The notes below the pieces were generated by a model that saw only the letters and a list, made by a program, of their open reading frames with translations, made no database searches and had not been told where the DNA came from. A stretch of 39,999 nucleotides of DNA from Prasinococcaceae sp. CCMP 1430 (Eukaryota; Prasinodermophyta; Palmophyllophyceae; Prasinococcales; Prasinococcaceae). A program made the translations under genes and the position numbers. The DNA is taken from NCBI GenBank assembly GCA_013416795.1, contig RQSC01000016.1, positions 50,860 to 90,858 on the forward strand, in the 5' to 3' direction. Shown in pieces: positions 19,457 to 29,446 of this stretch (within the stretch, counting starts at the first letter, position 1; each line of letters opens with the position of its first letter).

Positions 19457-19978
19457 TCAGCACTTCTTGCGGCAGGCGCAGGCGGGCGTGGCGGACTCGT
19501 CGATGGAGGGGTTGCAGTCGCAGTCGCAGCGCATCGGGGCCATGTAGCAGCCGAGCTCCCCGGGCGCTGTCGCCACCACCTCGCACGCCTTGCGGCCGTC
19601 GTTGCGCACCATCCACGTGCCGCCGCCGTACTCGCCGCGTTCGCACGCGCAGATGAGGCACGAATACACGGGGAGCGGCAAGCCCAGGAACGCGAAGGGG
19701 AAGAAGGCGCAGTCGTCGCCGCAGTCGTGCTGGCCACACGTGCCGCGCACGCACCCTGGGTCCACCCCCACACACACGCAGCAACACGGCGGAGCGCCCA
19801 TGTAGCATCCCCCGAGCTCGCGCGGCGCCACGCCCGCGGCGTAGCGGGCGGCATCGTAGTAACGCACGCTCCGGCCTGGCGGCGGCGCCTCCATGCCCTG
19901 CGCCGTGGGGGCCCCCATCACTGTCACCGCCGCCGCCGAGGCCGGCGTCTCGTACGCCAGCTTCGGCGCTGACGCCAT
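19457..19978 (-). CDS. Small Cys-rich protein of unknown family
   Basis: A 173-residue protein from ATG 19978 (MASAPKLAYETPASAAAVTV). The N-terminal 60 residues are Ala/Pro-rich. The rest holds about 20 cysteines in clusters: CYMGAPPCCCVCVGVDPGC, C-G-Q-H-D-C-G-D-D-C, a hydrophobic core AFFPFAFLGLPLPVYSCLIC, and a C-terminal CYMAPMRCDCDCN, ending CACRKKC. CYMGAP and CYMAPM at similar positions suggest an internal duplication of a Cys module flanking the hydrophobic segment. The pattern is loosely like PLAC8-type Cys-rich membrane proteins, but the family CCXXXXCPC motif is not present, so no function is assigned. It diverges from the ArfGAP-like gene across 615 bp. Confidence 0.7.
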   Translation of the reverse strand: MASAPKLAYETPASAAAVTVMGAPTAQGMEAPPPGRSVRYYDAARYAAGVAPRELGGCYMGAPPCCCVCVGVDPGCVRGTCGQHDCGDDCAFFPFAFLGLPLPVYSCLICACERGEYGGGTWMVRNDGRKACEVVATAPGELGCYMAPMRCDCDCNPSIDESATPACACRKKC

Positions 19979-20593
19979 CGCGCCCCGCGCACGACGCGGG
20001 GCGCCCGCGCGCGCCCCCGCGCGCGCGCGCGCGCTGTGGCAGCAGAGGAACCGGCCGAGACACGGAGCCGAAACCGAAACCGTTTCGGGTTTGACGGATC
20101 CCATCATTTTCACGGATTCAATGAATGATCTGATTCGATTTCGCTTTTGGTTTTGCGGGGTGCACTGCGACCGGCCGGGCGGACTCGGACTTTGGCGCGC
20201 GCGCGGCGCCGCGAGGAGCAGAGCAGGCCGGCAGCGCCGCGCCGCCACGTAGGGGGAGGGGGGGAGGGGCGAGGGGATCCAGCGGAGCGAGGGTGCCTGC
20301 TCCTGCGCGGAACATCCCCGGGCGCGCGCGGCGTGGCCGAGGGGAGCGGCGCGTGCGGAGGGGTGTGTAGGGGGGGGGGGCGCCTCCGGTGCGCACCGGT
20401 TCCTTATTTTCGCGCGCGCGCGCGCGAACAGCCGCACGGCCGCGGGTGCAAGAGGGCGGAGGAGGGTGGCAAGGGAGCGGCGGCGGTTGCGGCGGCAGAG
20501 CCGCGCGCGCGCGGGGGGGGGGGGGGGGGGGGGGGGTGTCGCCCAGGGCAGCCACCACCATGCGTCGCACGGCCGTCTTCCCGCGCGGTGGCC
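19979..20593. promoter_or_regulatory. Divergent promoter spacer, Cys-rich protein / ArfGAP-like
   Basis: A 615-bp spacer. An A/T-richer island at 20060-20155 includes gaaaccgaaaccgtttcggg then TTTGACGG, resembling the GGGTTTG elements of other spacers. A long homopolymeric G run lies at 20513-20536, and GCGC alternations occur at 20410-20427. The frame of the ArfGAP-like protein stays open through here, but composition and start context favour ATG 20594. Confidence 0.5.
20513..20536. repeat. Homopolymer run of 24 G
   Basis: An uninterrupted run of 24 G preceded by CG alternations, about 60 bp upstream of the ArfGAP-like start codon. Such runs form G-quadruplexes and are error-prone in sequencing, so the exact length is uncertain. 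Confidence 0.9.
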
Positions 20594-22744
20594 ATGGCGG
20601 CGGCGCGCATCGCCGCCGCGAAGCAGGAGAAGGCGCTCAAAGCGATCGCGACGCTGCCCGCGAACCGCCGGTGCTTCGTCACAGGGCATCTCGGCGCGCA
20701 GTACGTTGACACGACGCACAACGTGCTCGTGAGCACCGATGCGGCCGGCGTGATGCGCGAGTTCGGCTGGCGCACGAAGAGTCTCTCGATGGCCAAATTC
20801 AGCGCCGAGGAGGTGAAGGCGCTCAAGGCTGGCGGCAATGAGAAGGGCGCGCAGAGGTGGCTCGCCACTTGGGAGCAAAACCGCTTCCCCAGGCCCCCAC
20901 CAGGGAACCTTCGCCGCATCCGCGAGTGGGTATCAGCCGTCCTCAAGGATGGGCGCTTTGAGGACACATCGGGTGGCACGGCCGGGGCCGGCGCGGGTGT
21001 CGCTAGCGCGGGCGGATTTGGTGCCTTCGGCGCCCCGCCCGCGAGCGGCGCGGGAAGGAGCGCTGCCCCCACCCCAGCGCCGGGGGGGCCCCGGCAGGTG
21101 CAGGACGTCTCCCAGCAGCAGCGGCAGCAACAGGCCAGTGACCCGTTCGCGAGCGGAGCAAGTGGTGGCTGGGCGGACTTTGGCAGCGATGTGCCACGTC
21201 AGGCGCCTGCTCCGTCAGCGTCGACTGCCTCCATCGCCGGCAGTCTCGCATCCCAGGACCTAGCCGGATTCGGAGGCGGGCCGTCAGCTGCGGAGTGGTC
21301 GGCATTTGGTGATGCCCCTGCCCCCGCCGCGCCGGCCGCCCGAGCGGCGTCAGCAGCGCCTGCCAAGCCCGGAGCAAGTGCTGGGGCGTGGGATGCTTTT
21401 GGGAACAGCGCGCCCGCTGCGGCGTCAGGCGGCTTCGGCACGTTCGGGGACGCTCCCGCTGCCGCAGCCCCTGCGGCCCCAGCCGCCCCTGGTGAGTGGA
21501 ATCCTTTCGGGGATGCGCCGGGCGCACAACCTGCTCGGGCACAGGAGGCATCCGCGGGGCCATCGGAGAAGGACCCATTTAAGACTGCCGATGACGCCTT
21601 CGGCGGCTTCGGCGGCGCTGTGGGTGCCCCCCCTTCAGGTGACGCCTTTAGTGCATTCGATGCCACCATCGCGGGTGCATCGGGCGCCAGCTCTTCCCAA
21701 GGCTCCCTTGCTGCGACAAGCCAAGCCAAGGTCGACCCATTCGCCCATGCGGAGCCTGCGCCGCAAGAAGAGAGCAAGCCTGTCGCTGCGCCCGCGTCGC
21801 GTGCGATGCTCAGCGAAGATCTGTTTAGCGCCCCGGCGTCCGCGGTTGTGCCTGATGTGTCAAGCACTGGAGGTGCCAGCCAAGCGATGCCGACAAATCC
21901 GTTTGGCGGGTCTGAGGCCGCCGGACGGGCGACGGGGCCGCAGGGTGTTGGTGTACCCACGCCTCAGCAGCAGCAGCAGGGATTTCCGGGCCAGATGCCA
22001 CCGCAACAGCAGCAACAGCATGGCTTCCCTGGCCAGATGCCCCTGCCACAGCAGCCTCAGGGCTTCCCTGGCCAGATGCCGGCGCAGCAGCAGCCCCAGG
22101 GCTTCCCCGGCCAGATGCCACCACAGCAGAAGCCCCAGGGCTATCCTGGTCAGATGCCATACCAGCAGCAGCCCCAGGGCTACCCCGGCCAGATGCCACC
22201 GCAGCAGCAACCTCAGGGCTATCCTGGCCAGATGCCATACCAGCAGCCGCAGGGCTATCCTGGCCAGATGCCATACCAGCAGCAGCCCCAGGGCTATCCT
22301 GGCCAGATGCCACCACAGCAGCAGCCTCAGGGCTTCCCTGGCCAGATGCCATACCAGCAGCTGCAGCCTCAGGGCTTCCCTGGCCAGATGCCACAGCAGC
22401 AACAGCAGGGGCTGGTGGCGAATGGCCTCGCGGGCGCAGGACAGCAACCTCAGCAGCAGCCGACGCCGTCGCCGGCTGAGCCAGAGGACCCCCCGGCGCC
22501 CGACTTCTTCGCTGACTTAAACCCCTCAGGGCTATCAAGAACTGCTGGGGTCGCATTCATCAAAGACTCGGCGCCTGCTGCTCCTGCAGCACCTTTGCCG
22601 ACACCCGCTCCGGCGATGGCAGCAGCGAGCCCGCTCGACAGCTTTGGTGCAGGCCTCGGTGGAGCGCTCCCACCTGCCGTTCCGCCGGCCCGCACCAACG
22701 GCGGCGCCCCACCCGCCAAGGCGAGCACGAACCCATTCGCCTAG
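20594..22744 (+). CDS. AGFG-like ArfGAP protein with degenerate zinc finger and NPF/DPF motifs
   Basis: A 716-residue protein from ATG 20594 (gccATGg). Residues 1-125 align by pattern with the ArfGAP domain of AGFG/HRB proteins: LPANRRCF near 21-28, then TKSLSMAKFSAEEVKAL, then GNEKGAQRWLATW. The family zinc site CX2CX16CX2C reads C27, T30, S47, A50, so three of four cysteines are missing. G52, R55 and G58 of the CSGxHRxLG segment are kept, including the catalytic arginine-finger position. The rest is disordered. It has three NPF motifs (one at the very C-terminus, STNPFA) that would bind EH domains, plus DPF motifs (SDPF, KDPF, VDPF) typical of clathrin adaptor ligands, and a Pro/Gln repeat array. 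The architecture matches AGFG endocytic adaptors. I infer a clathrin/EH-network adaptor, possibly without GAP activity. Confidence 0.8.
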   Translation: MAAARIAAAKQEKALKAIATLPANRRCFVTGHLGAQYVDTTHNVLVSTDAAGVMREFGWRTKSLSMAKFSAEEVKALKAGGNEKGAQRWLATWEQNRFPRPPPGNLRRIREWVSAVLKDGRFEDTSGGTAGAGAGVASAGGFGAFGAPPASGAGRSAAPTPAPGGPRQVQDVSQQQRQQQASDPFASGASGGWADFGSDVPRQAPAPSASTASIAGSLASQDLAGFGGGPSAAEWSAFGDAPAPAAPAARAASAAPAKPGASAGAWDAFGNSAPAAASGGFGTFGDAPAAAAPAAPAAPGEWNPFGDAPGAQPARAQEASAGPSEKDPFKTADDAFGGFGGAVGAPPSGDAFSAFDATIAGASGASSSQGSLAATSQAKVDPFAHAEPAPQEESKPVAAPASRAMLSEDLFSAPASAVVPDVSSTGGASQAMPTNPFGGSEAAGRATGPQGVGVPTPQQQQQGFPGQMPPQQQQQHGFPGQMPLPQQPQGFPGQMPAQQQPQGFPGQMPPQQKPQGYPGQMPYQQQPQGYPGQMPPQQQPQGYPGQMPYQQPQGYPGQMPYQQQPQGYPGQMPPQQQPQGFPGQMPYQQLQPQGFPGQMPQQQQQGLVANGLAGAGQQPQQQPTPSPAEPEDPPAPDFFADLNPSGLSRTAGVAFIKDSAPAAPAAPLPTPAPAMAAASPLDSFGAGLGGALPPAVPPARTNGGAPPAKASTNPFA
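21975..22410 (+). repeat. In-frame Pro/Gln repeat array (about 11 copies)
   Basis: About eleven copies of a 12-14-residue unit, consensus G-[FY]-P-G-Q-M-P-x-Q-Q-Q-P-Q, lie inside the ArfGAP-like protein. Copies differ by point changes (F/Y, P/Y/A/L after MP) and by one-codon indels, the expected outcome of replication slippage. Gly/Tyr/Pro/Gln-rich tails like this often drive condensation; that is inference. Confidence 0.9.
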
Positions 22745-22952
22745 CGCGCGCGACCGCCAGTTTGCGACACGTCGAGATGATTTTATGAGAGTAAACGGGC
22801 GCATTGTGAAAGCTGTGGTCACGTGCCTGTACTTTGGGCGCTGGCCCACTGCGCGCGCGCGCGCGTGTGTGAGAGAGAGAAGATGGCACTGAATCAGCTG
22901 AGCGTCTGCGAACGGCAGCAATGCCGGTGGCGCACGGCGCGCGGGCGCTTTG

Positions 22953-23811
22953 TCAGTCACTCACATACTCACTAGTCGCCTTGGCCATTGCCGCTAGCGC
23001 AGCCTCGTGCTCGAGGAAGCCGTTGAAGAGGAAGGCGTCGCGCGCGTTGCGCATGGTCACGAGCACACAGCGGGCGGCGGCCTCGCTCTGCGTTTCGCTC
23101 GTCGCCTGAACAGCGGGTGACACCGCTGCTACGTCCGACAAAGGTAACCTCATGAGCAGCAAGCCGCCGCTTCGTCGCTGCGGGACATCGCTCGCAAAGC
23201 AGAGCGCCGCGCGCGACAGGTAGAGCACCCCGGCGACGAGCTGTGCAGCGGGTCCAGTGCCGATCACGTAGTGGCAGCCGAAGCTGCGGGTGCGGACGCC
23301 ACCGCGTGTCAGCTATGCGGGCTGCGCATGGCGAGGCGGCCCCGGCAACCAATAGGCAAGCTCGTGGCGACCGCGGGCGCGTACGCAACTGGTCGATGAG
23401 TTTGTCTCCCGGCAGGCTGCCCGCGAAGCACTTCTTCCAACGCCCACTCGGCCCGCCACTAGCCACAGTGTCAGCAGCGCACACGGCCTTGCCCTTCATG
23501 GCATCCACGGTGCTTCGAAGGTCACCCGCAGCTGTGAGGTGGCCTGTGTGAACATGGCAACATCCGCGCGAGGACACGAGCGCGCGGTGTGCGCGCGTCA
23601 GAGTGCGCGTCGCGGCCTTGCGGGCATCGGCTTGCGCCCTGCGCTGATCGAACTCACCGAGCAGCTTGTTGGTTTTCCTCCCGACCGCCGCCACGGCTGT
23701 GCCGACAGCCGAGGCCGCGCGGTCAGCCGCGCGGCTCACCGCGCTCGGCGGCGCGGCCGCCGCTGGTGCCGAGTGCCACACGTATGGCTGTGTCTGCGCA
23801 ATGGGAGCCAT
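22953..23811 (-). CDS. GRAM-domain protein, plant GEM-like (2 exons)
   Basis: Exons 23811-23372 and 23283-22953 give 256 residues. The intron 23371-23284 (88 nt, GTCGCC...ACCCGCAG, phase 2) restores the frame. A donor a few codons upstream (GTACGC) would break the frame and was not used. The N-terminal QPYVWHSAP resembles the conserved start of plant GEM-like proteins. WKKCFAGSLPGDKLIDQL then leads across the splice to GCHYVIGTGPAAQLVAGVLY and LSRAALCFASDV, the core of the GRAM domain. Residues near NARDAFLFNGFLEHEAALAA form its last helix. GRAM domains bind phosphoinositides or mediate protein contacts at membranes; the specific role is unknown. An additional short intron around 23540-23580 cannot be excluded, since that stretch (SSRGCCHVHTGHL) looks less coding-like. 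Confidence 0.75.
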
Positions 23812-24340
23812 GGGTTGCCCCACCGGCGGAGCTGCGTTGGGCTGCGAATGGCGCGCGACGGCGGTGTTAGCCCTCAGCTCAGCCCTACACACGCACAGGC
23901 GCGGCGCGCTGGCGGGCGAGCACGCACATGCGGCCGCATGCCGCGCGCCCGCCGCCGCTGTCGCGGCGGCGGCGCGCGCGTGTGGCACCCGCGTCCGTCC
24001 GCAGCGAGGCACGCTCGGAGAACAGCCGTAAAGAAATGTCGAAAGGATATTCGGATTTGCGTCTAAACCAGCGGCGAGCCGTTGCAAACATTTGAACTCC
24101 GTCAGTTTCGATCAGCCAGCGCCAGCGTGGCGCGAACATGTGTGGTAGCGTGCGGAGGCGCCCATAGCCCGCCACACGGCGCGCGCCGCGGCCCGGCGCT
24201 CAGCGCCCGGGGGACGGCGGTCCGGAGCCCCCCCCCCCGCAGCCCCTCCCGCCCCACCGCCCTTCACCGTCCACCCCACTCGCGCTTGTGCCGGCGCTCC
24301 GCCGTGTGTGCCTGGGAGTGCGCGCGGGCGCCGCCACGCC
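23812..24340. promoter_or_regulatory. Divergent promoter spacer, GRAM / Ser-Asp-rich protein
   Basis: A 529-bp spacer. The centre (24025-24120) is less GC-rich, with aaatgtcgaaaggatattcggatttgcg, and is flanked by GC-rich arms including a C-run near 24230. The frame of the GRAM gene remains open to 24087 but lacks a convincing start. No other gene is seen. Confidence 0.4.
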
Positions 24341-25777
24341 ATGTCGGTGACTTCGGATCCGACGAGCGAGCATCACTCCCGCCAGCGCATGCAGGGCAGC
24401 ACCAGCGGGGGTCATGCGCGGGCATCTACGCCGTCGGTGTATGGCCCGACGGCCGGCGCGCCGCTGCACCCTGCACTCGCCGCGCAGCACGCGGCTGCCG
24501 CCACATCGTACCGCTCGCGCCGCAAGAAGAAAAAGTCGAGCCGGAGGAACCCGTGGGGGCCCAAGCGCAACGAAGGCGCGCGCAGGGAGGTGTCAGCGCC
24601 CACCTATGCCGCGCCGCCCGGGCTGCATTCCAGCCCGGCGTCGGCTGCAGGCGTGGCACACGTCGCGCACACACCCGCACACACAGCTACACACACACCA
24701 CCGGCACACACCACACACGCAAACACACACCCGCACGCGCGAGCACCAACGCATGCCGCGCCTGCAGCACCCGCGAGGGTGCCTGTCGACATGGAGACGT
24801 ACTCGCAGAGGCTGGATGCTGTGGCAAACCCTCGGAAAGGCCGGCTCGCTCGCCTGCGCGACAAGATGAAGAGGATGCTCGTGCGAGGCAAGGGCGAGCA
24901 CAAGGGCTACGACGGAGCTGGCAACGATGCTGCTGACATCGAGCTCAAGGGCGAGGTGGAGCGGGCACACACGCGCGGCTACCTGATGCCGTATTTGACT
25001 TCCCTTACAGAGCTTGCCGCTCGGACAGCTGCACAGGAGGGCGCGAGCGGGTCAGCCGAGCGCCAAGCACGCGTCGCAGCGGCGTACGCTGAGCGTCGGG
25101 GCTTCCTTCCACAAAGCGTCGCGTTGCAGGCGCTTGCGGGTCTTGATGCGCACGGCCGCCCATTGCCCGCGGCGGGGGTCGGCAGCCGCGCAGCCAGCTC
25201 TGTGCCGACGTGCTCAACGTACGGCTCACGGTATGCTCCGGCGGTGCCGGTCACCGTCGCGCCGGCTGACGAGGGCGCACACACGCAAAAGCCGGGGGCA
25301 TCGCCCGCGCCCGGCGTCACCGCGGCTCGCCCAACAGGCGCTGGCCCGTCTGCACTCTCACTTGGCTACACGGATAGCGAGGGTGGTGACACAGACGATG
25401 ACAGCGACTCACGTACGGACACCAGCTCCGATGTCGACTCCGATGCCAACCTTCAGTGGGGAAGTGGGAGCGCACGACCGAGCGGCTTCGGCGGAAGCGC
25501 CATCGGTGGGCGCACGATCGCCACGGAGCTCTCGTCCGATTCAGACGACTCATCGAGCGCGACGGACAGTGACGAGAACGGCCAAGTGTTTCCGCCATTG
25601 CCGCGTCGCGCGCGCAAAGCTGGTGCTGCTGATGGCCCGCGAGGAGGCCATCCGACTATCGACCTGGATATAACGACCGATGAGAGTGGCTGCACCAGCA
25701 GTGACGATTCAGATAGCGGCGTGTCAGTGTCGTCCTCCCTCGACGGCGTGAGGGTCCCACTGCCCAGGCGAACGTGA
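24341..25777 (+). CDS. Unknown Ser/Asp-rich protein with basic core
   Basis: A 478-residue protein from ATG 24341 (MSVTSDPTSEHH). There are four zones. The first is a Ser/Ala/His-rich N-terminus with a lysine cluster (RSRRKKKKSSRR, about residues 67-78) that could be a nuclear signal. The second is a His/Thr/Ala stretch (about 115-145) encoded by a CA-rich microsatellite. The third is a middle section that looks folded, from about residue 152 (VDMETYSQRLDAVANPRKGR, then a basic helix with KMKRML, then YLMPYLTSLTELAARTA). The last is an acidic Ser/Asp tail (about 345-478) with repeated DSD, SSD and TDES, rich in possible CK2 sites. No recognised domain was found. Coding use and length make it a real gene. 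Confidence 0.7.
   Translation: MSVTSDPTSEHHSRQRMQGSTSGGHARASTPSVYGPTAGAPLHPALAAQHAAAATSYRSRRKKKKSSRRNPWGPKRNEGARREVSAPTYAAPPGLHSSPASAAGVAHVAHTPAHTATHTPPAHTTHANTHPHARAPTHAAPAAPARVPVDMETYSQRLDAVANPRKGRLARLRDKMKRMLVRGKGEHKGYDGAGNDAADIELKGEVERAHTRGYLMPYLTSLTELAARTAAQEGASGSAERQARVAAAYAERRGFLPQSVALQALAGLDAHGRPLPAAGVGSRAASSVPTCSTYGSRYAPAVPVTVAPADEGAHTQKPGASPAPGVTAARPTGAGPSALSLGYTDSEGGDTDDDSDSRTDTSSDVDSDANLQWGSGSARPSGFGGSAIGGRTIATELSSDSDDSSSATDSDENGQVFPPLPRRARKAGAADGPRGGHPTIDLDITTDESGCTSSDDSDSGVSVSSSLDGVRVPLPRRT
24660..24745. repeat. CA-rich microsatellite inside a coding region
   Basis: Imperfect CACA/ACAC runs are translated as His, Thr, Pro and Ala. Length changes in units of three would be tolerated. 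It sits between the basic N-terminus and the middle section of the Ser/Asp-rich protein. Confidence 0.75.
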
Positions 25778-26302
25778 CTGCCATTAATCACATTAATATC
25801 ACGTCTTTTGCGAGCACGCCAAAGCGCGACCCTCCTTGTTTCGGCCGAGACTCCCGCTGCCACCTCTCGTCACTCGGCAACCACTCCGCAAGTGCATCTG
25901 GGCCATCAGAAGAGGCGCGAGTGCGACATTGGCGGTGTGCGCATCCGCCACGACACAGCACGGCGCGCGCTGCCCTCGTGTGAGTTGTGGGACGTCAACG
26001 ACCCCGCGGGGGGGTGTACAGCGGGGCGACGCCCATGGGCGTACGCAGACGAGGGCGTGCCTGCCGCGTCGTGTCGCGAGCCTGTTTGTGCCGACCGACC
26101 CGCGCGCGTACCCGACCCCGCGCGCGGCGCGGGTGCGGGAGGCGCTGCCAGCGCACTCGCGCTGCCTCGCGCCTCATCGGGCCTGGCCCAGTTCGTGCCC
26201 TTGCCACTGCGCAATTCAACACAAGATGCGTGGCACACGCATGAGCGCAGAGACGACGGTGCGTGCGTCAGTTTCACGCGCGGACACGCGCGCCGATGCA
26301 CG
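25778..26302. other. Convergent 3' spacer
   Basis: A 525-bp spacer between the stops of the Ser/Asp-rich gene and the EML gene. It begins with an A/T-richer stretch (gactgccattaatcacattaatatcacg), then GC-rich sequence with CGCGCG alternations. No coding region is supported. Confidence 0.5.
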
Positions 26303-29300
26303 TCACGCGCGTGGCCATGCGCGTGAGGCTGACGGTCGGGCGCGCAGCACGCACGTGTCATCCGGTTGCGCCCATGGCGTGTCTGTCGTCCCCTTCGCGC
26401 GCGCGGCCTTCTCCTCTCTTCGTTGTCGCGCTGAGTTCGTTAGGCGCCACTGAAACACCGCACGATCCTTGCCACCGACTGAGACCGCGTGCGCGCCGTC
26501 TGGGGACCATCGCACACTGGTGACGTGGCTGCTGTGGCCCCTGAAAATTTTGCTCGGTGCCTGGCCAACCACACACGGGTAGTTGAGCAGCCGCACGCGG
26601 CTCGAGTCGTCCGACGTGAGCACATACTTGCCGTCGGGCGACCTGTCCAATGCATTCAGATCGGAGCCGGAGCTCGCGCCGTCGCCGTACACGCCCATCA
26701 CGTCGAATCCTAGCAGCGTCGTGCGGGTGGCCCACTCCATGTCTCGCATGGTAGTCGTCATCTGAATGCCGGTGGCTGCCTCGAAGACGAGCAGCTCGTA
26801 TCCGTTGCACTGCGTGCGAATGTAGCGAGAGTCGACGGACCAGTCGACGTGTGACACTGTGCTCGAGTGGCCCTTGCAGCGTGCCACGCGCGTGTACTCG
26901 CACAGCTCGCCTTTCATCACCACGGCCAGGATATCCACGCACGTATCGTGCGAGCCAGCCGCCAGGTACTTTCCGTCCGGCGAGTACTTGAGCTCACCCA
27001 CGGCCGACTTGAAAGTCTTGGCCCACGCCAGCGGTCTGAGCGTCGACGCGTCGAGCACTCGCACGCCGCCTGTTTGAGTGCCAACCGCCAGGTGCGCACC
27101 GTTGGGGCTCCAAGCGATCGAGCGGCAGGGCTCGCCAACGGACGCCGTGCGCTTGACACAGCGCTCGGCCGTGTCCCACACGAACACGCGCGCAGCGTCT
27201 GCAACGGTGGCAAAACGCGTGGGCCGCGCGGGGTTGAAGCATACCGCGTACAGGTCGGCCATGTGGCCATGGACAACGATGCGAGGCGCAAACTTCGGCT
27301 TGTTCCCGGCATCGACCTCCCAGATGTCGCACTTGTTTGTCCCACAGATGAACGTGCTCGACCCCGGCCTTGAATCGAGTGCGCGGAAGCCGGGGGGCGC
27401 CTCGGACGCGTACGCGCTCTCGAGCGCCACCTTGGCCACCAAACTGCCCAGCTTGGTGCTCGTGGGCGTGTCCCACTCGGTGATGTCCCACAGCTTTATG
27501 GTGCCGCCCGCGCCTGCCGACAGCAGCACGCGCCCGTCCGCGCGCAGCTTAATGCAACGCACGGGCCCCTTGTCCGCGTGTGAGTCAAAGAGGGCCACCA
27601 GCTCGTGGCCGCGCCACAACATGAGCGTGCCCTTGGGCCCGCCGGCGACGATGCGCCCGCTCGGGAGGAACTCGGCGCAGAAGCACGTGCAGGGGGAGGT
27701 CTGCGCTGCGTACGAGCCGATCTTTGCCACGTACGTACCCGTCGCCGCATCACGCTGCCAGAGCTTGAGGTGCTTGACGCCGAACGTGACGAACTCCTCC
27801 TTGCCGCTCTCGGCAAACTGGTTGAACTTGACGCCGTACACTGCTGGCGGCACGCCGTTCTTGCCTAGGCCCTCCTGCAGCAGCTCGCCCTTCATCCAGT
27901 CCCACACATGCACGGTATGGCGGTTGTCCATGCCGATGCTCACGAGCTCGCGCCCGTCCGGCGAGAAGGCGAGCGCGGCGATGCCGCGCACGCCGGGTTC
28001 ATGCTCGAGCTCGATCATCTGTGCGCAGTCCTCGCTGTCCCAGACGCACACCGTCGGCGACTTGCCCAGCTGGCCGGTCGCCACCACCGACCTATTCGGA
28101 TGCAGCGCGAGCGAGCGAATGTCGTCTGTGTGGCCGCGGAAGAAGCGCTGTGTGCGCGACGCGCCGTCGTACACCACGCCCACGCCGGCGGTGTAGTACA
28201 CGATCTCGTTCTCCCTGCGTGTAAAGAAGAGGTTGGGGGCGGTGTTGTGCAGGCCGCTGTAACCGTGCACGAACTCGAGCTCCAGGTCAACGTCGGGGCG
28301 GCGCGCGCTGCGCTGCGCCATGGCGGGCTCGAACCAGCTCGGCGCAAAAACGCCCGTCTTGCAGGGTGCGTAGATGATCTTCTGCTCGAAGTTGCCCGGC
28401 AGCGCCTTAGGGTCGTACGGGCCGCGCACGACGCCGTTGAGGCTGGCAAGCTTGGCGCCGCCCGCGCACACCGCGTTCATCAATACGCTCGCCGGGCAAA
28501 GCCCCTCAGCGGTCGTGCCGAGCGACGCCATCACTGCGCTCGCCTCGCCAACGGTGCACTTGGCGCCCAGCGCCGCGAAGAGCACCGTGACCTGCTCGAT
28601 GCTCAGTGCGTCGCCCGCGCGCACGCCGATGCCCGCGCCCGAAGCCGCGCGGATGAGCGCGGCCTTGATGGGAGTCACGGCGCCGGCCGCGCCTAGTCCG
28701 CCCGGCGACATCTTGGGCATGCGGCACGCGCCATCCTGCACGCGACGGCGCGCAGCGAGCGCCGCACGGATGTCATCGAGCACTACGTCGGCAGGGCGGC
28801 CCGGTGGATGCGCGCTGCCGAAGGTCGACCCGCTGCTGCCTGCGACCCCACCGCGACCACCGCCGGCGCTGCTGCCGCGGCTGTCTTGAGCCACCGAGCC
28901 AGGCCGCCCACCCTGACCTTGGCCGAAGCCCAAGTCCTCCTCGTACGCGTCCTTCGGCCTGCGCCTGCTGCCGCCGCCGCCCGCCGCGCCCACAGCGCCT
29001 GCAGCGCCGGAGGCCCTCTTCGGCGCGGCCGACACGGGTCGCGAGGCGGCCGCCTTGCGTTCGAAGGCACCGTGCGGCTCGCCCCACACTTTTGACTCCC
29101 AGAAAGGCGGGCGGTAGCGGGCGTGCCCCTTGGCGGGCGCCGACGCAAGGGCGGCGGCCGCGCTGCGGGGAGCGAGGGGGTGAGTGGTGCGGGTGTGTGC
29201 GCCGCGTGGCGGCAGGGCATGGGGAGGCGGAGGAGGGACGGGTGGGGATGCGGAGGGGCAAGGCAGCGGTCAGGTCAGCTGATGGCGCGAGGTAAATGAG

Positions 29301-29396
29301 GCGCACACGCGAGCGTAGGCGCGCTCCGCGCCATCTCGTGCTGCGCGGCAGTACGATGGCTGTGCCCTCGCCCCCCGCGAGCGAGCGAGCGAGCGG

Positions 29397-29446
<50 letters not shown>

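Noticed and set aside
19130-20063. Single long minus frame suggesting a fusion of the PPR-SMR protein with upstream sequence
   Set aside because: It crosses the Cys-rich protein gene in the wrong frame and is only open because stops are rare at this GC content.
29398-29444. Possible Arg-Glu repeat coding region in exon 1 of EML
   Set aside because: The RE run is translation of the GA microsatellite after a strong donor; splicing removes it and supplies the correct frame to exon 2.
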